The notes under the pieces were generated by a model. It searched no databases. It had not been told where the DNA came from and saw nothing but the letters and a program-made list of their open reading frames with translations. DNA of 64,000 bases from Kallotenue papyrolyticum (lineage in GTDB: Bacteria; Chloroflexota; Chloroflexia; Chloroflexales; Kallotenuaceae): positions 248,001 through 312,000 of the forward strand of contig NZ_JAGA01000002.1 of assembly GCF_000526415.1 (NCBI RefSeq), written 5' to 3'. Shown in pieces: positions 9,335 through 16,104 of the stretch. The position numbers and the translations under genes were made by a program. Each line of letters opens with the position of its first letter. Positions within the stretch are counted from its first letter, which is position 1.

Positions 9335-9616
9335 ATGGATAGCGTTATGGATCGAGGGCTGCTCTTCTTTGGTGGCGTCGTGGCGTTTATCGCGCTCGAC
9401 CTGTTGAGTCGCTACCTGCGCTATCGCGCGACGCCACGCGCTTGGACCGGCGGCACGGCGATCATCGGCGCACTGGCCTGGCTGATCGCGCTGCTGTTCG
9501 GTGCGCACGCCTGGATCGGCCTCACACCGCTCACGCTGCTGAGCGCGCTAGCGGTGAGCCTGGCCTACCTAGGCGCAGTGCTGCTGATCGGACGCGCCGT
9601 GCGCCGCCGTTCGTGA
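9335..9616 (+). CDS. Small hypothetical membrane protein
   Basis: 93 residues, starting at the ATG directly after the DUF58 stop (TAGCATG). Three hydrophobic stretches (LLFFGGVVAFIALDLL, GTAIIGALAWLIALLFGAHA, LLSALAVSLAYLGAVLLIG) and an Arg-rich C-terminus suggest a three-helix inner-membrane protein. Tight coupling to the DUF58 gene suggests it is the last gene of the MoxR operon. I do not recognise the family. Confidence 0.65.
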   Translation: MDSVMDRGLLFFGGVVAFIALDLLSRYLRYRATPRAWTGGTAIIGALAWLIALLFGAHAWIGLTPLTLLSALAVSLAYLGAVLLIGRAVRRRS

Positions 9617-9622
9617 ACGCGC

Positions 9623-9901
9623 CTACACCGACGACGGGCCGGCCTGCTCGTCCATAGGCGATACCGGCGCTTCGTCGGCATGGCGCTCGCCGTCGGCATC
9701 CGGCTGTCCGGTGCCGTAGCCGCCGCGGTTCTCGCTTTCGTAGCTGCCGGTGCGGCCCTGCTCGGGAGTACGCGTCACGCCACGCCGGAACTGCCCATCC
9801 TCGTAGTCAACGCCCGGCCCCTGCTGGCCGCCGAAGGATTCCTGTTCGCGTGCGCTCTGGCGGACGTTCTCCTGCGCGGGGTCGTTGGTTGTGTGCGTCA
9901 T
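9623..9901 (-). CDS. Small hydrophilic, probably disordered hypothetical protein
   Basis: 92 residues from the ATG ending at 9901, preceded on the minus strand by AAAGGGGACTGAGC, a good ribosome-binding site. The protein is almost free of hydrophobic residues and rich in Gly, Glu, Asp and Gln (GGQQGPGVDYEDGQFRRG), so it is probably intrinsically disordered, as in some stress-protective proteins. It is convergent with the small membrane gene, six bases apart. No family recognised. Confidence 0.55.
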   Translation of the reverse strand: MTHTTNDPAQENVRQSAREQESFGGQQGPGVDYEDGQFRRGVTRTPEQGRTGSYESENRGGYGTGQPDADGERHADEAPVSPMDEQAGPSSV

Positions 9902-9967
9902 GCTCAGTCCCCTTTCCTGGCGATGGGTTGCTTTCTGAGCAAGCCACGTTCCGCGACAAGGGCGGAG

Positions 9968-9995
9968 TTGCAGCACGCCGGTTTCATGGTATGAT
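9968..9995 (+). promoter_or_regulatory. Promoter for the cobalamin riboswitch operon
   Basis: TTGCAG (9968-9973), 16-base spacer, then TATGAT (9990-9995) with an upstream TGG extended -10. The predicted start near 10002 lies just before the riboswitch. Confidence 0.6.
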
Positions 9996-10004
9996 GAGCG
10001 CCAC

Positions 10005-10175
10005 AAGCGATCGCTCAGGCGCGGGGCCCGGAGGAAGCGAAGGGCTTAATTGGGGGAAGTCCGGTGAGAATCCGGCGCAGTCCACGCTACTGTGATGCGG
10101 TGGTCCGGTAACGGCGCGAGAGGTAGCCGCGCGCCCGCCGGCCGCAGAGCCAGAATGCCCGCCCCGCCGTTGCAG
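10005..10175 (+). promoter_or_regulatory. Cobalamin (AdoCbl) riboswitch
   Basis: The core matches the family consensus from memory: GGGGGAAGTCCGGTGAGAAT begins near 10052, the B12-box segment CGCTACTGTGATG lies near 10085-10097, and GAGCCAGAATGCCCGCC closes the aptamer near 10147-10163. These are the GGTGxxAATCC, CxACTGT and AGCCxGGAxxxCCxGCC elements of the class. An intrinsic terminator follows at 10238-10261, consistent with transcriptional shut-off when B12 is abundant. It controls the downstream alpha-barrel, beta-domain and ECF genes. ORFs across it are shadows. Confidence 0.9.
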
Positions 10176-10237
10176 CGACCGACACCTGCGCTGGCACAGG
10201 TGGTGGTTGCGATCACGCCGCAGGGCGTGTCCCGTCA

Positions 10238-10261
10238 CCTCTCCAGCCGGAGAGGTTTTTT
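10238..10261 (+). terminator. Intrinsic terminator of the cobalamin riboswitch
   Basis: A perfect 7-bp stem CCTCTCC/GGAGAGG with a 4-base loop is followed by six T residues (10256-10261), directly upstream of the first gene. It is the expression platform of the riboswitch. Confidence 0.85.
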
Positions 10262-10290
10262 GTTGCCAGAGAAGGGAGCATAGAGCTGTG

Positions 10291-11424
10291 ATGATCGTCG
10301 GTTGGTTCCGTTATCCATGGCAGCGACGCTGGCTGGCCATGCTGTGCGCCGTGCTAGCCGCCGCGCTGGCGTTCACACCCGCTGCCGCGCAGCAGGCCGC
10401 CGCGATCGATCGCGCCGTGGCCTACATTCGCACCCAGCAGCAGCCCGACGGCTCATTCGCCGGCCTGGGGCCGGGCTCGACCGCCGATGCGGTCTATGCC
10501 CTGGCGGCAGCCGGGGTCAACGTCGCCGAGGTGCAGCGCGAAGGCAAGAATGCCATCGACTATATCCGCTCGCAGAGTGCAGCGGCGGCGCAGGATGTGG
10601 GCCTGGCGGCCAAGTTCACCATCGCACTGCTGCTGGCCGGCCAGTCGCCGCGCCTGCCGGAGGCCGATTTCGTCGCGCCGATCCTCAACGGTTACGACGC
10701 CGCCAGTGGGCGCTTCGGCAAGGACGTCACGGCCCACGCTTACGCGCTGATCGCGCTGGTCGCCGCCGGCGAGCGCGTGCCACCCGCGGCCATCGACGCG
10801 CTCAAAGCCTTGCAGTTGCCCGACGGCGGCTGGAGCTTCGACGGCACCGCCGCCACCGGCAGCGATACCAACACCACCAGCATCGCCGTCCAGGCGCTGA
10901 TCGCAACGGGCGACCGCGGCGAGGCGGTGCGTCGTGCCGTGGAGTACTACCGCAGCCAGCAGAACGATGACGGCGGGTTTCCCTACTCGCAGAGCTCGCC
11001 CTACGGCAACGCCAGCGATGCCAACTCCACCGCGCTGGCGATCCAGGCATTGATCGCCGCCGGTGAAGATCCCAACGCCTGGGCCAAAAACGGTGCGACG
11101 CCGATCCAACGCCTGCTCGCCTTCCAGAACTCCAGCGGCGCGTTCCGCTATCAGGATAGCCTGCCGGAGGACAACGCCTTCGCCACCTACCAGGCCGTAC
11201 CGGCGCTGGCCGGCGAGACGCTGCCGTTGGAAAGCATCGCCATCGCCCTGCCCGCACCCCAGCCCACGCCCAGTGTCGCGCCCCAGCCGACGCCCGCGCC
11301 GCAGCCGCCAGTGGTTGTGCCGCCGACGCTGCCGGATACCGGCCTGCTCGATCCGACGCCGGTGTTGGCGCTGCTGGCAACGGCGTTGCTGAGCCTGGGC
11401 CTGCTGACCCGTCGGCGTGGCTAG
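10291..11424 (+). CDS. Secreted prenyltransferase-like alpha/alpha-barrel protein, probable B12-binding, with LPDTG tail
   Basis: 377 residues (GTG at 10288 is an equal alternative; AGGGAG lies upstream). Signal peptide RRWLAMLCAVLAAALAFTPA. Residues ~35-330 hold repeats of the prenyltransferase/squalene-cyclase barrel: AVAYIRTQQQPDGSFAG, LKALQLPDGGWSFDG and YYRSQQNDDGGFPYS each carry the QxxDGGF/W pattern. A Pro-rich linker leads to LPDTG, a membrane helix and a basic RRRG end, the layout of a sortase substrate. Being first behind a B12 riboswitch, it probably corresponds to the alpha-barrel half of intrinsic factor/transcobalamin. It lacks the DxDD catalytic motif of cyclases. The binding role is inference. 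Confidence 0.75.
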   Translation: MIVGWFRYPWQRRWLAMLCAVLAAALAFTPAAAQQAAAIDRAVAYIRTQQQPDGSFAGLGPGSTADAVYALAAAGVNVAEVQREGKNAIDYIRSQSAAAAQDVGLAAKFTIALLLAGQSPRLPEADFVAPILNGYDAASGRFGKDVTAHAYALIALVAAGERVPPAAIDALKALQLPDGGWSFDGTAATGSDTNTTSIAVQALIATGDRGEAVRRAVEYYRSQQNDDGGFPYSQSSPYGNASDANSTALAIQALIAAGEDPNAWAKNGATPIQRLLAFQNSSGAFRYQDSLPEDNAFATYQAVPALAGETLPLESIAIALPAPQPTPSVAPQPTPAPQPPVVVPPTLPDTGLLDPTPVLALLATALLSLGLLTRRRG

Positions 11425-11475
11425 CGCTGCATGCGCGGGGATGGCCCTGTCCATCCCCGCGCCGGTCGATGAGCG

Positions 11476-12375
11476 ATGAAACGGTTGATGATCCTGGTGC
11501 TGGCGCTGGCGCTGCTGGTGCTGCCCGCGCCGCTGCGCAGCCAGACAGGCGGTCGCGCCGGGCTGGTCGTCCAGTTCGGCGATGGACGCGTCGTGACGCA
11601 GTGCGTCAGCTTCGAGGGCGAAAGCATCAGCGGCCTGGAGCTGCTCCAACGCAGTGGGCTGGAACTGATCGCTCAGGTGAGCGGCATCGGTGCGGCCGTG
11701 TGCAAGATCGGCGACCAGGGCTGCAACTATCCCGCCGAGCCATGCTTCTGCCAATCCGGCGGCCAGACCAGCCGCTACTGGTCCTACTGGCGGCTGCGCA
11801 ACGGCGCCTGGCAGTACTCGATGCAGGGCGCCTCCGCCAGCCGCGTGCGTAACGGCGATGTCGATGGCTGGGCCTGGGGCAACCCACAGGCCGGCACACA
11901 ACCACCGCTGATCCCCTTCGAGCAGATCTGTCCGGCGGCGGCGGCACCCAGCGCGCCACCGCCTCCATCGCCCACACCCACGGCCGCGCCACCCAGCGCC
12001 ACGCCACGCCCTGCGCTGCCCACCGCGGCGCCATCGGCCACGCCACGCCCTGCGCTGCCCACCGCGGCGCCATCGGCCACCTCGGCGCCGCTAGCACTGG
12101 CGCCAACCACAACGCAACCGCCGGCCACAGCCACAGCGACCGCCACGCCCGCACCGAGCGCGACAGGGACGCCCACGGCCGGCGCCACGCCCGCACCGAG
12201 CGCGACAGGGACGCCCACGGCCGACGCCACGCCCGCACCGAGCGCGACAGGGACGCCCACGCCAGCCGCCGCGCAGCCGGTAACCACCACGCCGCCGCGC
12301 AGCTACCTCGTCTTTGGCGCGCTGCTGGCCGCCGTGCTGGGCGCGATCGCCGTCGCGCTGCGGAGACGAACATGA
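11476..12375 (+). CDS. Secreted DUF4430-like (transcobalamin beta-domain type) protein with anchored C-terminus
   Basis: 299 residues. Signal peptide MKRLMILVLALALLVLPAP. Residues ~30-150 resemble the DUF4430/transcobalamin C-terminal domain: VQFGDGRVVTQCVSFEG, SGLELLQRSG and SRYWSYWRLRNGAWQYS. Four cysteines in this domain may form disulfides. A ~110-residue Pro/Thr/Ala stalk with tandem repeats follows, then one membrane helix (YLVFGALLAAVLGAIAVAL) and RRRT. With the preceding gene it reconstitutes the two domains that in animals sandwich cobalamin in one polypeptide. The family call is from memory. Confidence 0.7.
   Translation: MKRLMILVLALALLVLPAPLRSQTGGRAGLVVQFGDGRVVTQCVSFEGESISGLELLQRSGLELIAQVSGIGAAVCKIGDQGCNYPAEPCFCQSGGQTSRYWSYWRLRNGAWQYSMQGASASRVRNGDVDGWAWGNPQAGTQPPLIPFEQICPAAAAPSAPPPPSPTPTAAPPSATPRPALPTAAPSATPRPALPTAAPSATSAPLALAPTTTQPPATATATATPAPSATGTPTAGATPAPSATGTPTADATPAPSATGTPTPAAAQPVTTTPPRSYLVFGALLAAVLGAIAVALRRRT
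12142..12262 (+). repeat. Three 42-bp tandem repeats encoding the Pro/Thr stalk
   Basis: Copies begin at 12142, 12184 and 12226, each GCCACGCCCGCACCGAGCGC and onward. They encode ATPAPSATGTPT units in the stalk of the beta-domain protein. The spacing is in frame, so copy number could vary without breaking the gene. Confidence 0.8.
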
Positions 12376-12408
12376 CCTGCGGCCTTCAAACGCGCCGGCG
12401 CCAGACGC

Positions 12409-13638
12409 ATGCGCCGATCCCTTGCCAGGCAGCCGATGACCACGCCCGCGCCAGTTGATACCCATCCACGCGCGGCGCCGCCGACCACCGCGCGGCGGCC
12501 GCCACGCCGCCTTCGGCAACATGCTGCAGACCGGGCGGCGCTGCCTGCCTTTCACAGCCTGGTCTGGCCGGTCTGGCTGATCGCCGGGCTGGTAGCCGTC
12601 ACGCACAACCCGCTGCTCAACCTGCTGGTGATCGCCCAGGCCACGCTGGTGGCGCTGGTCTGTCACAACGACGGTCCGATCGGCCGCAGTTTTGGGCTCT
12701 TCGTCTGGCTGGGCCTGGCCGTGCTGCTGCTGCGCGCGCTGCTGGCCGCCGTGCCGATCGGCGGTCTTTCCTACGGCGCAACGCCGCTGCTGCGGCTGCC
12801 CTCGATCGCCCTGCCAATCTGGCTGGGCGGCCTTCAACTCGGCGGCACGGTCACGCTGGAGATGATCCTCCAAGGGGCGGTCGGCGGTCTACGTTTGTGG
12901 GCGCTGCTGCTGGTCTTCGGCGCGTTCAACGCGGCTGCCGACCACTACCGCCTGCTGCGCCGCGTGCCGGGCTGGCTGCTGCACGCCGGGCTGGCGACCA
13001 CCATCGCGCTGACCTTTGTGCCGCACCTGATCGCGCAGGCGCAGGCCATCCGCGACGCGCAGCGCGTGCGCGGCCACCGCTTCCGCTCATGGCGCGATAC
13101 TATCCCGCTACTCACCCCACTGCTGGCCGGCAGCCTGGAGCGCTCGATCCAGCTCGCCGAGGCCATGGACAGCCGCGGCTACGGGCGTGTGACGGGCCAA
13201 CGTCCCGGCCTGGCCGCCCAACTGCTGCTGATCGCCGGGTTCAGTCTGCTGTCGAGTGGCCTCTACGCTGTCTTCACGGACGCGCCACCGGGCTGGCCGC
13301 TGATGCTCGGCGGCGGCCTGCTGACGCTGCTGGCCCTGCGCCGCTTTGGCGGTCGCCAAGCGCGCAGCCGCTACCTGCGCGAGCGCTGGCGCGCTCGTGA
13401 TACACTCACCGTGCTGGCCTGCCTGGTGCTGATCGGCGGGATGGTTGGGCTGCGGCTCAGCAACACGGGCGGTCTGTTCTACAGCGCCCTGCCGCGCGCA
13501 ACATGGCCGCCCTTCGATCCGCCGGCGGGAGCGCTGCTGCTGCTGTTGGGTATGCCGGCGCTGACGCGTTTGTATCAAGCCGAGAAAGACCATGGACGAC
13601 ACCTTCAACCTACCCCGCTGGCAGGTCGAGACCAGTGA
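12409..13638 (+). CDS. ECF transporter transmembrane (T) component, CbiQ/EcfT family
   Basis: 409 residues; ATG at 12436 is an alternative start. Hydrophobic helices begin at WPVWLIAGLVAVTHNPLLNL, a typical EcfT first segment. The cytoplasmic coupling region carries two Ala-Arg-Gly-like motifs, AQRVRG-equivalent QRVRGHRF and AMDSRGYG, which dock to the ATPases. About 100 extra residues at the C-terminus add two more predicted helices. With the fused ATPase at 14177 it would power an ECF importer, presumably for cobalamin given the riboswitch. No substrate-specific S component is visible in this window. Confidence 0.85.
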   Translation: MRRSLARQPMTTPAPVDTHPRAAPPTTARRPPRRLRQHAADRAALPAFHSLVWPVWLIAGLVAVTHNPLLNLLVIAQATLVALVCHNDGPIGRSFGLFVWLGLAVLLLRALLAAVPIGGLSYGATPLLRLPSIALPIWLGGLQLGGTVTLEMILQGAVGGLRLWALLLVFGAFNAAADHYRLLRRVPGWLLHAGLATTIALTFVPHLIAQAQAIRDAQRVRGHRFRSWRDTIPLLTPLLAGSLERSIQLAEAMDSRGYGRVTGQRPGLAAQLLLIAGFSLLSSGLYAVFTDAPPGWPLMLGGGLLTLLALRRFGGRQARSRYLRERWRARDTLTVLACLVLIGGMVGLRLSNTGGLFYSALPRATWPPFDPPAGALLLLLGMPALTRLYQAEKDHGRHLQPTPLAGRDQ

Positions 13639-14149
13639 GATCGTGTTCGATGCGCGCATCTTCAAAGTGCGCCGCCAGCGCAGCCGTCTGGCCGGCAACG
13701 GGCGCCGCGCCGAGTTCTACGTCCTGGATAGTCCCGACTGGGTCAATGTCGTGCCGGTCACGCCCGAGGGCAAGATCTTGCTGGTGGCGCAGTTTCGCCA
13801 CGGCACCGGCACGATCAGCCTGGAAACGCCTGGTGGCCTGGTGGATGCCGGCGAGTCGCCGCTGGATGCCGCCGCACGCGAGCTGCGCGAAGAGACCGGC
13901 TATACCGCGCGCACACTGCGCATCCTAGGCGCGACCGATGCCAATCCGGCATTCATGAACAATCGCTTCACGGCGGTGCTGGCCGAGGATGTGACGCAGA
14001 CCGACCCGACCGCCTGGGACGAGCACGAGGAGCTCGAACCGCGGCTGGTGGATCGTGCCGAACTTGAGGCGCTGCTGCGGCGCGGGCTGATCCGCAACAC
14101 CTTTACGGTGCTGCCGTTGCTGTGGTATCTGCTGGAAACCAAAAGCTGA
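13592..14149 (+). CDS. Nudix hydrolase (ADP-ribose pyrophosphatase type)
   Basis: 185 residues. The Nudix box is complete: GGLVDAGESPLDAAARELRE followed by ETGYT gives the GX5EX7REUXEEXGU pattern. The N-terminal WVNVVPVTPEGKILLVAQFR strand is typical of ADP-ribose/nucleoside-diphosphate-sugar hydrolases. The gene starts inside the last 47 bases of the EcfT gene and is 27 bases from the ATPase gene, so it is co-transcribed with the transporter, although a functional link is not obvious. Confidence 0.9.
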   Translation: MDDTFNLPRWQVETSEIVFDARIFKVRRQRSRLAGNGRRAEFYVLDSPDWVNVVPVTPEGKILLVAQFRHGTGTISLETPGGLVDAGESPLDAAARELREETGYTARTLRILGATDANPAFMNNRFTAVLAEDVTQTDPTAWDEHEELEPRLVDRAELEALLRRGLIRNTFTVLPLLWYLLETKS

Positions 14150-14176
14150 CGCGCGCCGGCTGCTCGTCGGTGAGCT

Positions 14177-15847
14177 ATGATCACCTTTGAGAACGTCTCC
14201 TACACCTATCCGCAGGCGACCACGCCGGCGCTCCGCGACGTCACGCTGCACATCGCCGAAGGCGAGTTCGTGGTGGTGATCGGCGCGTCGGGCTCGGGCA
14301 AATCCACGCTGCTGCGCGCGATCAACGGGCTGGTGCCGCACTTCTACGGCGGCTCCTTCACCGGCCGCGTGCTGGTGGATGGCCGCGACACCCGCACGCA
14401 CGAGCCACGCGATCTGGCCGGTACGGTGGGCTTTGTGTTTCAGGATCCCGAAGCGCAGATGGTGGTTGAGCGCGTCGAGGATGAGATCGTCTTCGGCATG
14501 GAAAACCTGGGTGTGCCCACCGCGGTGATGCGTCGCCGGGTCGAGGAAGTGCTCGATCAGCTGGAGATCGCCCACCTGCGCTACCGACCCATCAGCACGC
14601 TCTCCGGCGGCGAGCGCCAGCGCGTAGCCATCGCCGCAGTATTGGCGCTCCACCCGCGCGTGCTGGTGCTCGACGAACCAACCTCGCAGCTCGATCCGCA
14701 TACCGCCGAGGAGGTCTTGACCGCGCTCCACAAGCTCAACGCCGACCTGGGCCTGACGATCGTGCTCAGCGAGCACCGCTTGGAGCGCGTGGTGCAGTAC
14801 GCCGACCGCCTAATCCTCTGCCGGCGCGACGCTGCCGGACAGCCGCGGGTTCAGAGCGACACGCCGCGCGCGATCCTGGCCATGAGTCAGCTTGCACCCC
14901 CCCTGACGCAACTGGGCCGCGCCCTGGGCTGGCAGCCCCTGCCGCTGACGGTCAAGGAGGCGCGACGCTTCGTGGTGCAGTACGATCTGGATCGCCCCAA
15001 CGGCCAGCCAACGCACCCGCCCGCATCACCGGCGCCGGCCACCGACACGGCTACCCGCCGTGCGCCGCCACTGCTCGAGGTGCGCGACCTGAGCGTCTAC
15101 CTGGGCGAGCAGGAGATCCTCTACCACGTCTCGCTGGCATTGCACCCGGGCACGATCACGGCGATCATGGGCCGCAATGGATCGGGCAAGACCACGCTGC
15201 TGCGCGCGATCATGGGGCTGACGCCGCCAAGCACGGGCACGGTCCTGCTGCATGGCCAGCCGATCGATGATCAAGCGCCCGAACAACGCGCGGTGCACAT
15301 CGGCTATGTGCCGCAGGATCCGCGCGCGCTGCTGTTCCACGAAACCGTCGCCGACGAAGCACGCTGGACGCTGCGCCAGTTGTGGCGTGGCGCCTCGCCC
15401 ACAGCGCTGGAAGCACGCCTGCGTAGTACGCTGGAGCAGCTTGAGCTCCAGGCGCTGGCGGCGCGCCATCCGCGCGAGCTGAGCGGCGGCGAACAACAAC
15501 GCGCCGCATTGGCTGCCATTCTGGTCGCCGATCCCCAGGTCCTGCTGCTGGACGAGCCGACGCGCGGCCTGGACTACGACAGCAAACAGCGCCTGGTAGC
15601 GCTGCTCGCAACACTCAAGCAGCGCGGACGAGCCATCGCTCTGGTGACGCACGATGTCGAGCTGGTGGCCACCTGCGCCGATCGCATCCTGCTGCTGGGC
15701 AACGGCGAGGTTGTGGTTGAGGGTACGCCGCGCGAGCTGCTCAACACCTCGATCATCTTCTCATCGCAGATCGGCAAGCTGTTCCGCCACCGCTCCTGGC
15801 TCACCGTGCAAGAGGCGCTGGCCGGGCTACGCGCCGCAGCCGATTGA
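14177..15847 (+). CDS. ECF transporter energy-coupling ATPase, two ABC domains fused
   Basis: 556 residues with two complete ABC modules. Module 1: Walker A GASGSGKST, Q-loop FVFQDPEAQMVVERVEDE (the ECF hallmark), signature LSGGERQRVAIA, Walker B VLVLDEPTSQLD. Module 2 (from ~300): GRNGSGKTT, YVPQDPRALLF, LSGGEQQRAALA, LLLDEPTRGLD. The two are joined by a Pro/Ala linker. It corresponds to EcfA1-EcfA2 as one chain and pairs with the EcfT at 12409. Confidence 0.93.
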   Translation: MITFENVSYTYPQATTPALRDVTLHIAEGEFVVVIGASGSGKSTLLRAINGLVPHFYGGSFTGRVLVDGRDTRTHEPRDLAGTVGFVFQDPEAQMVVERVEDEIVFGMENLGVPTAVMRRRVEEVLDQLEIAHLRYRPISTLSGGERQRVAIAAVLALHPRVLVLDEPTSQLDPHTAEEVLTALHKLNADLGLTIVLSEHRLERVVQYADRLILCRRDAAGQPRVQSDTPRAILAMSQLAPPLTQLGRALGWQPLPLTVKEARRFVVQYDLDRPNGQPTHPPASPAPATDTATRRAPPLLEVRDLSVYLGEQEILYHVSLALHPGTITAIMGRNGSGKTTLLRAIMGLTPPSTGTVLLHGQPIDDQAPEQRAVHIGYVPQDPRALLFHETVADEARWTLRQLWRGASPTALEARLRSTLEQLELQALAARHPRELSGGEQQRAALAAILVADPQVLLLDEPTRGLDYDSKQRLVALLATLKQRGRAIALVTHDVELVATCADRILLLGNGEVVVEGTPRELLNTSIIFSSQIGKLFRHRSWLTVQEALAGLRAAAD

Positions 15848-15850
15848 TTA

Positions 15851-15878
15851 TGTGCACAAATTGTGCAATACTTGTGCA
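15851..15878. promoter_or_regulatory. Three TGTGCA repeats at 11-bp spacing
   Basis: TGTGCA occurs at 15851, 15862 and 15873, exactly 11 bases apart, in the short gap between the ECF ATPase stop and the next small gene. One-turn phasing suggests a protein-binding site. No known operator was recognised. Confidence 0.3.
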
Positions 15879-15900
15879 TAAGCAGGAGCGGAGGTGAGCG

Positions 15901-16104
15901 ATGCACAGGTTGACACCGGCCCAGCATTGGCAGGATGGCACGCACGCACTCAACAACAGCGAGGATCGTCTTGGCCTCGTGGTCGTGCTGGTGTTTGCTG
16001 CGGCGCTGCTGCGCTGGATCTGGCCAGGGCTGCGCGCGCGCCTGGGTAGCGCCGCGCCGAGCGCGGGCAGACGGCCGGAGGCAGCGGCCAGACCGCAACG
16101 CTAG
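15901..16104 (+). CDS. Small single-pass membrane protein
   Basis: 67 residues. A strong ribosome-binding region AGGAGCGGAGGTGAGCG precedes the ATG. A hydrophilic N-terminus with His/Gln is followed by one membrane helix (LGLVVVLVFAAALLRWIW) and a basic tail. The stop codon overlaps the convergent kinase stop by four bases (CTAG). It may be the last gene of the B12 locus or an independent gene. No family recognised. Confidence 0.5.
   Translation: MHRLTPAQHWQDGTHALNNSEDRLGLVVVLVFAAALLRWIWPGLRARLGSAAPSAGRRPEAAARPQR

Noticed and set aside
10092-10283. Small frame within the cobalamin leader
   Set aside because: It covers conserved riboswitch and terminator elements, so it is structured RNA and not coding sequence.
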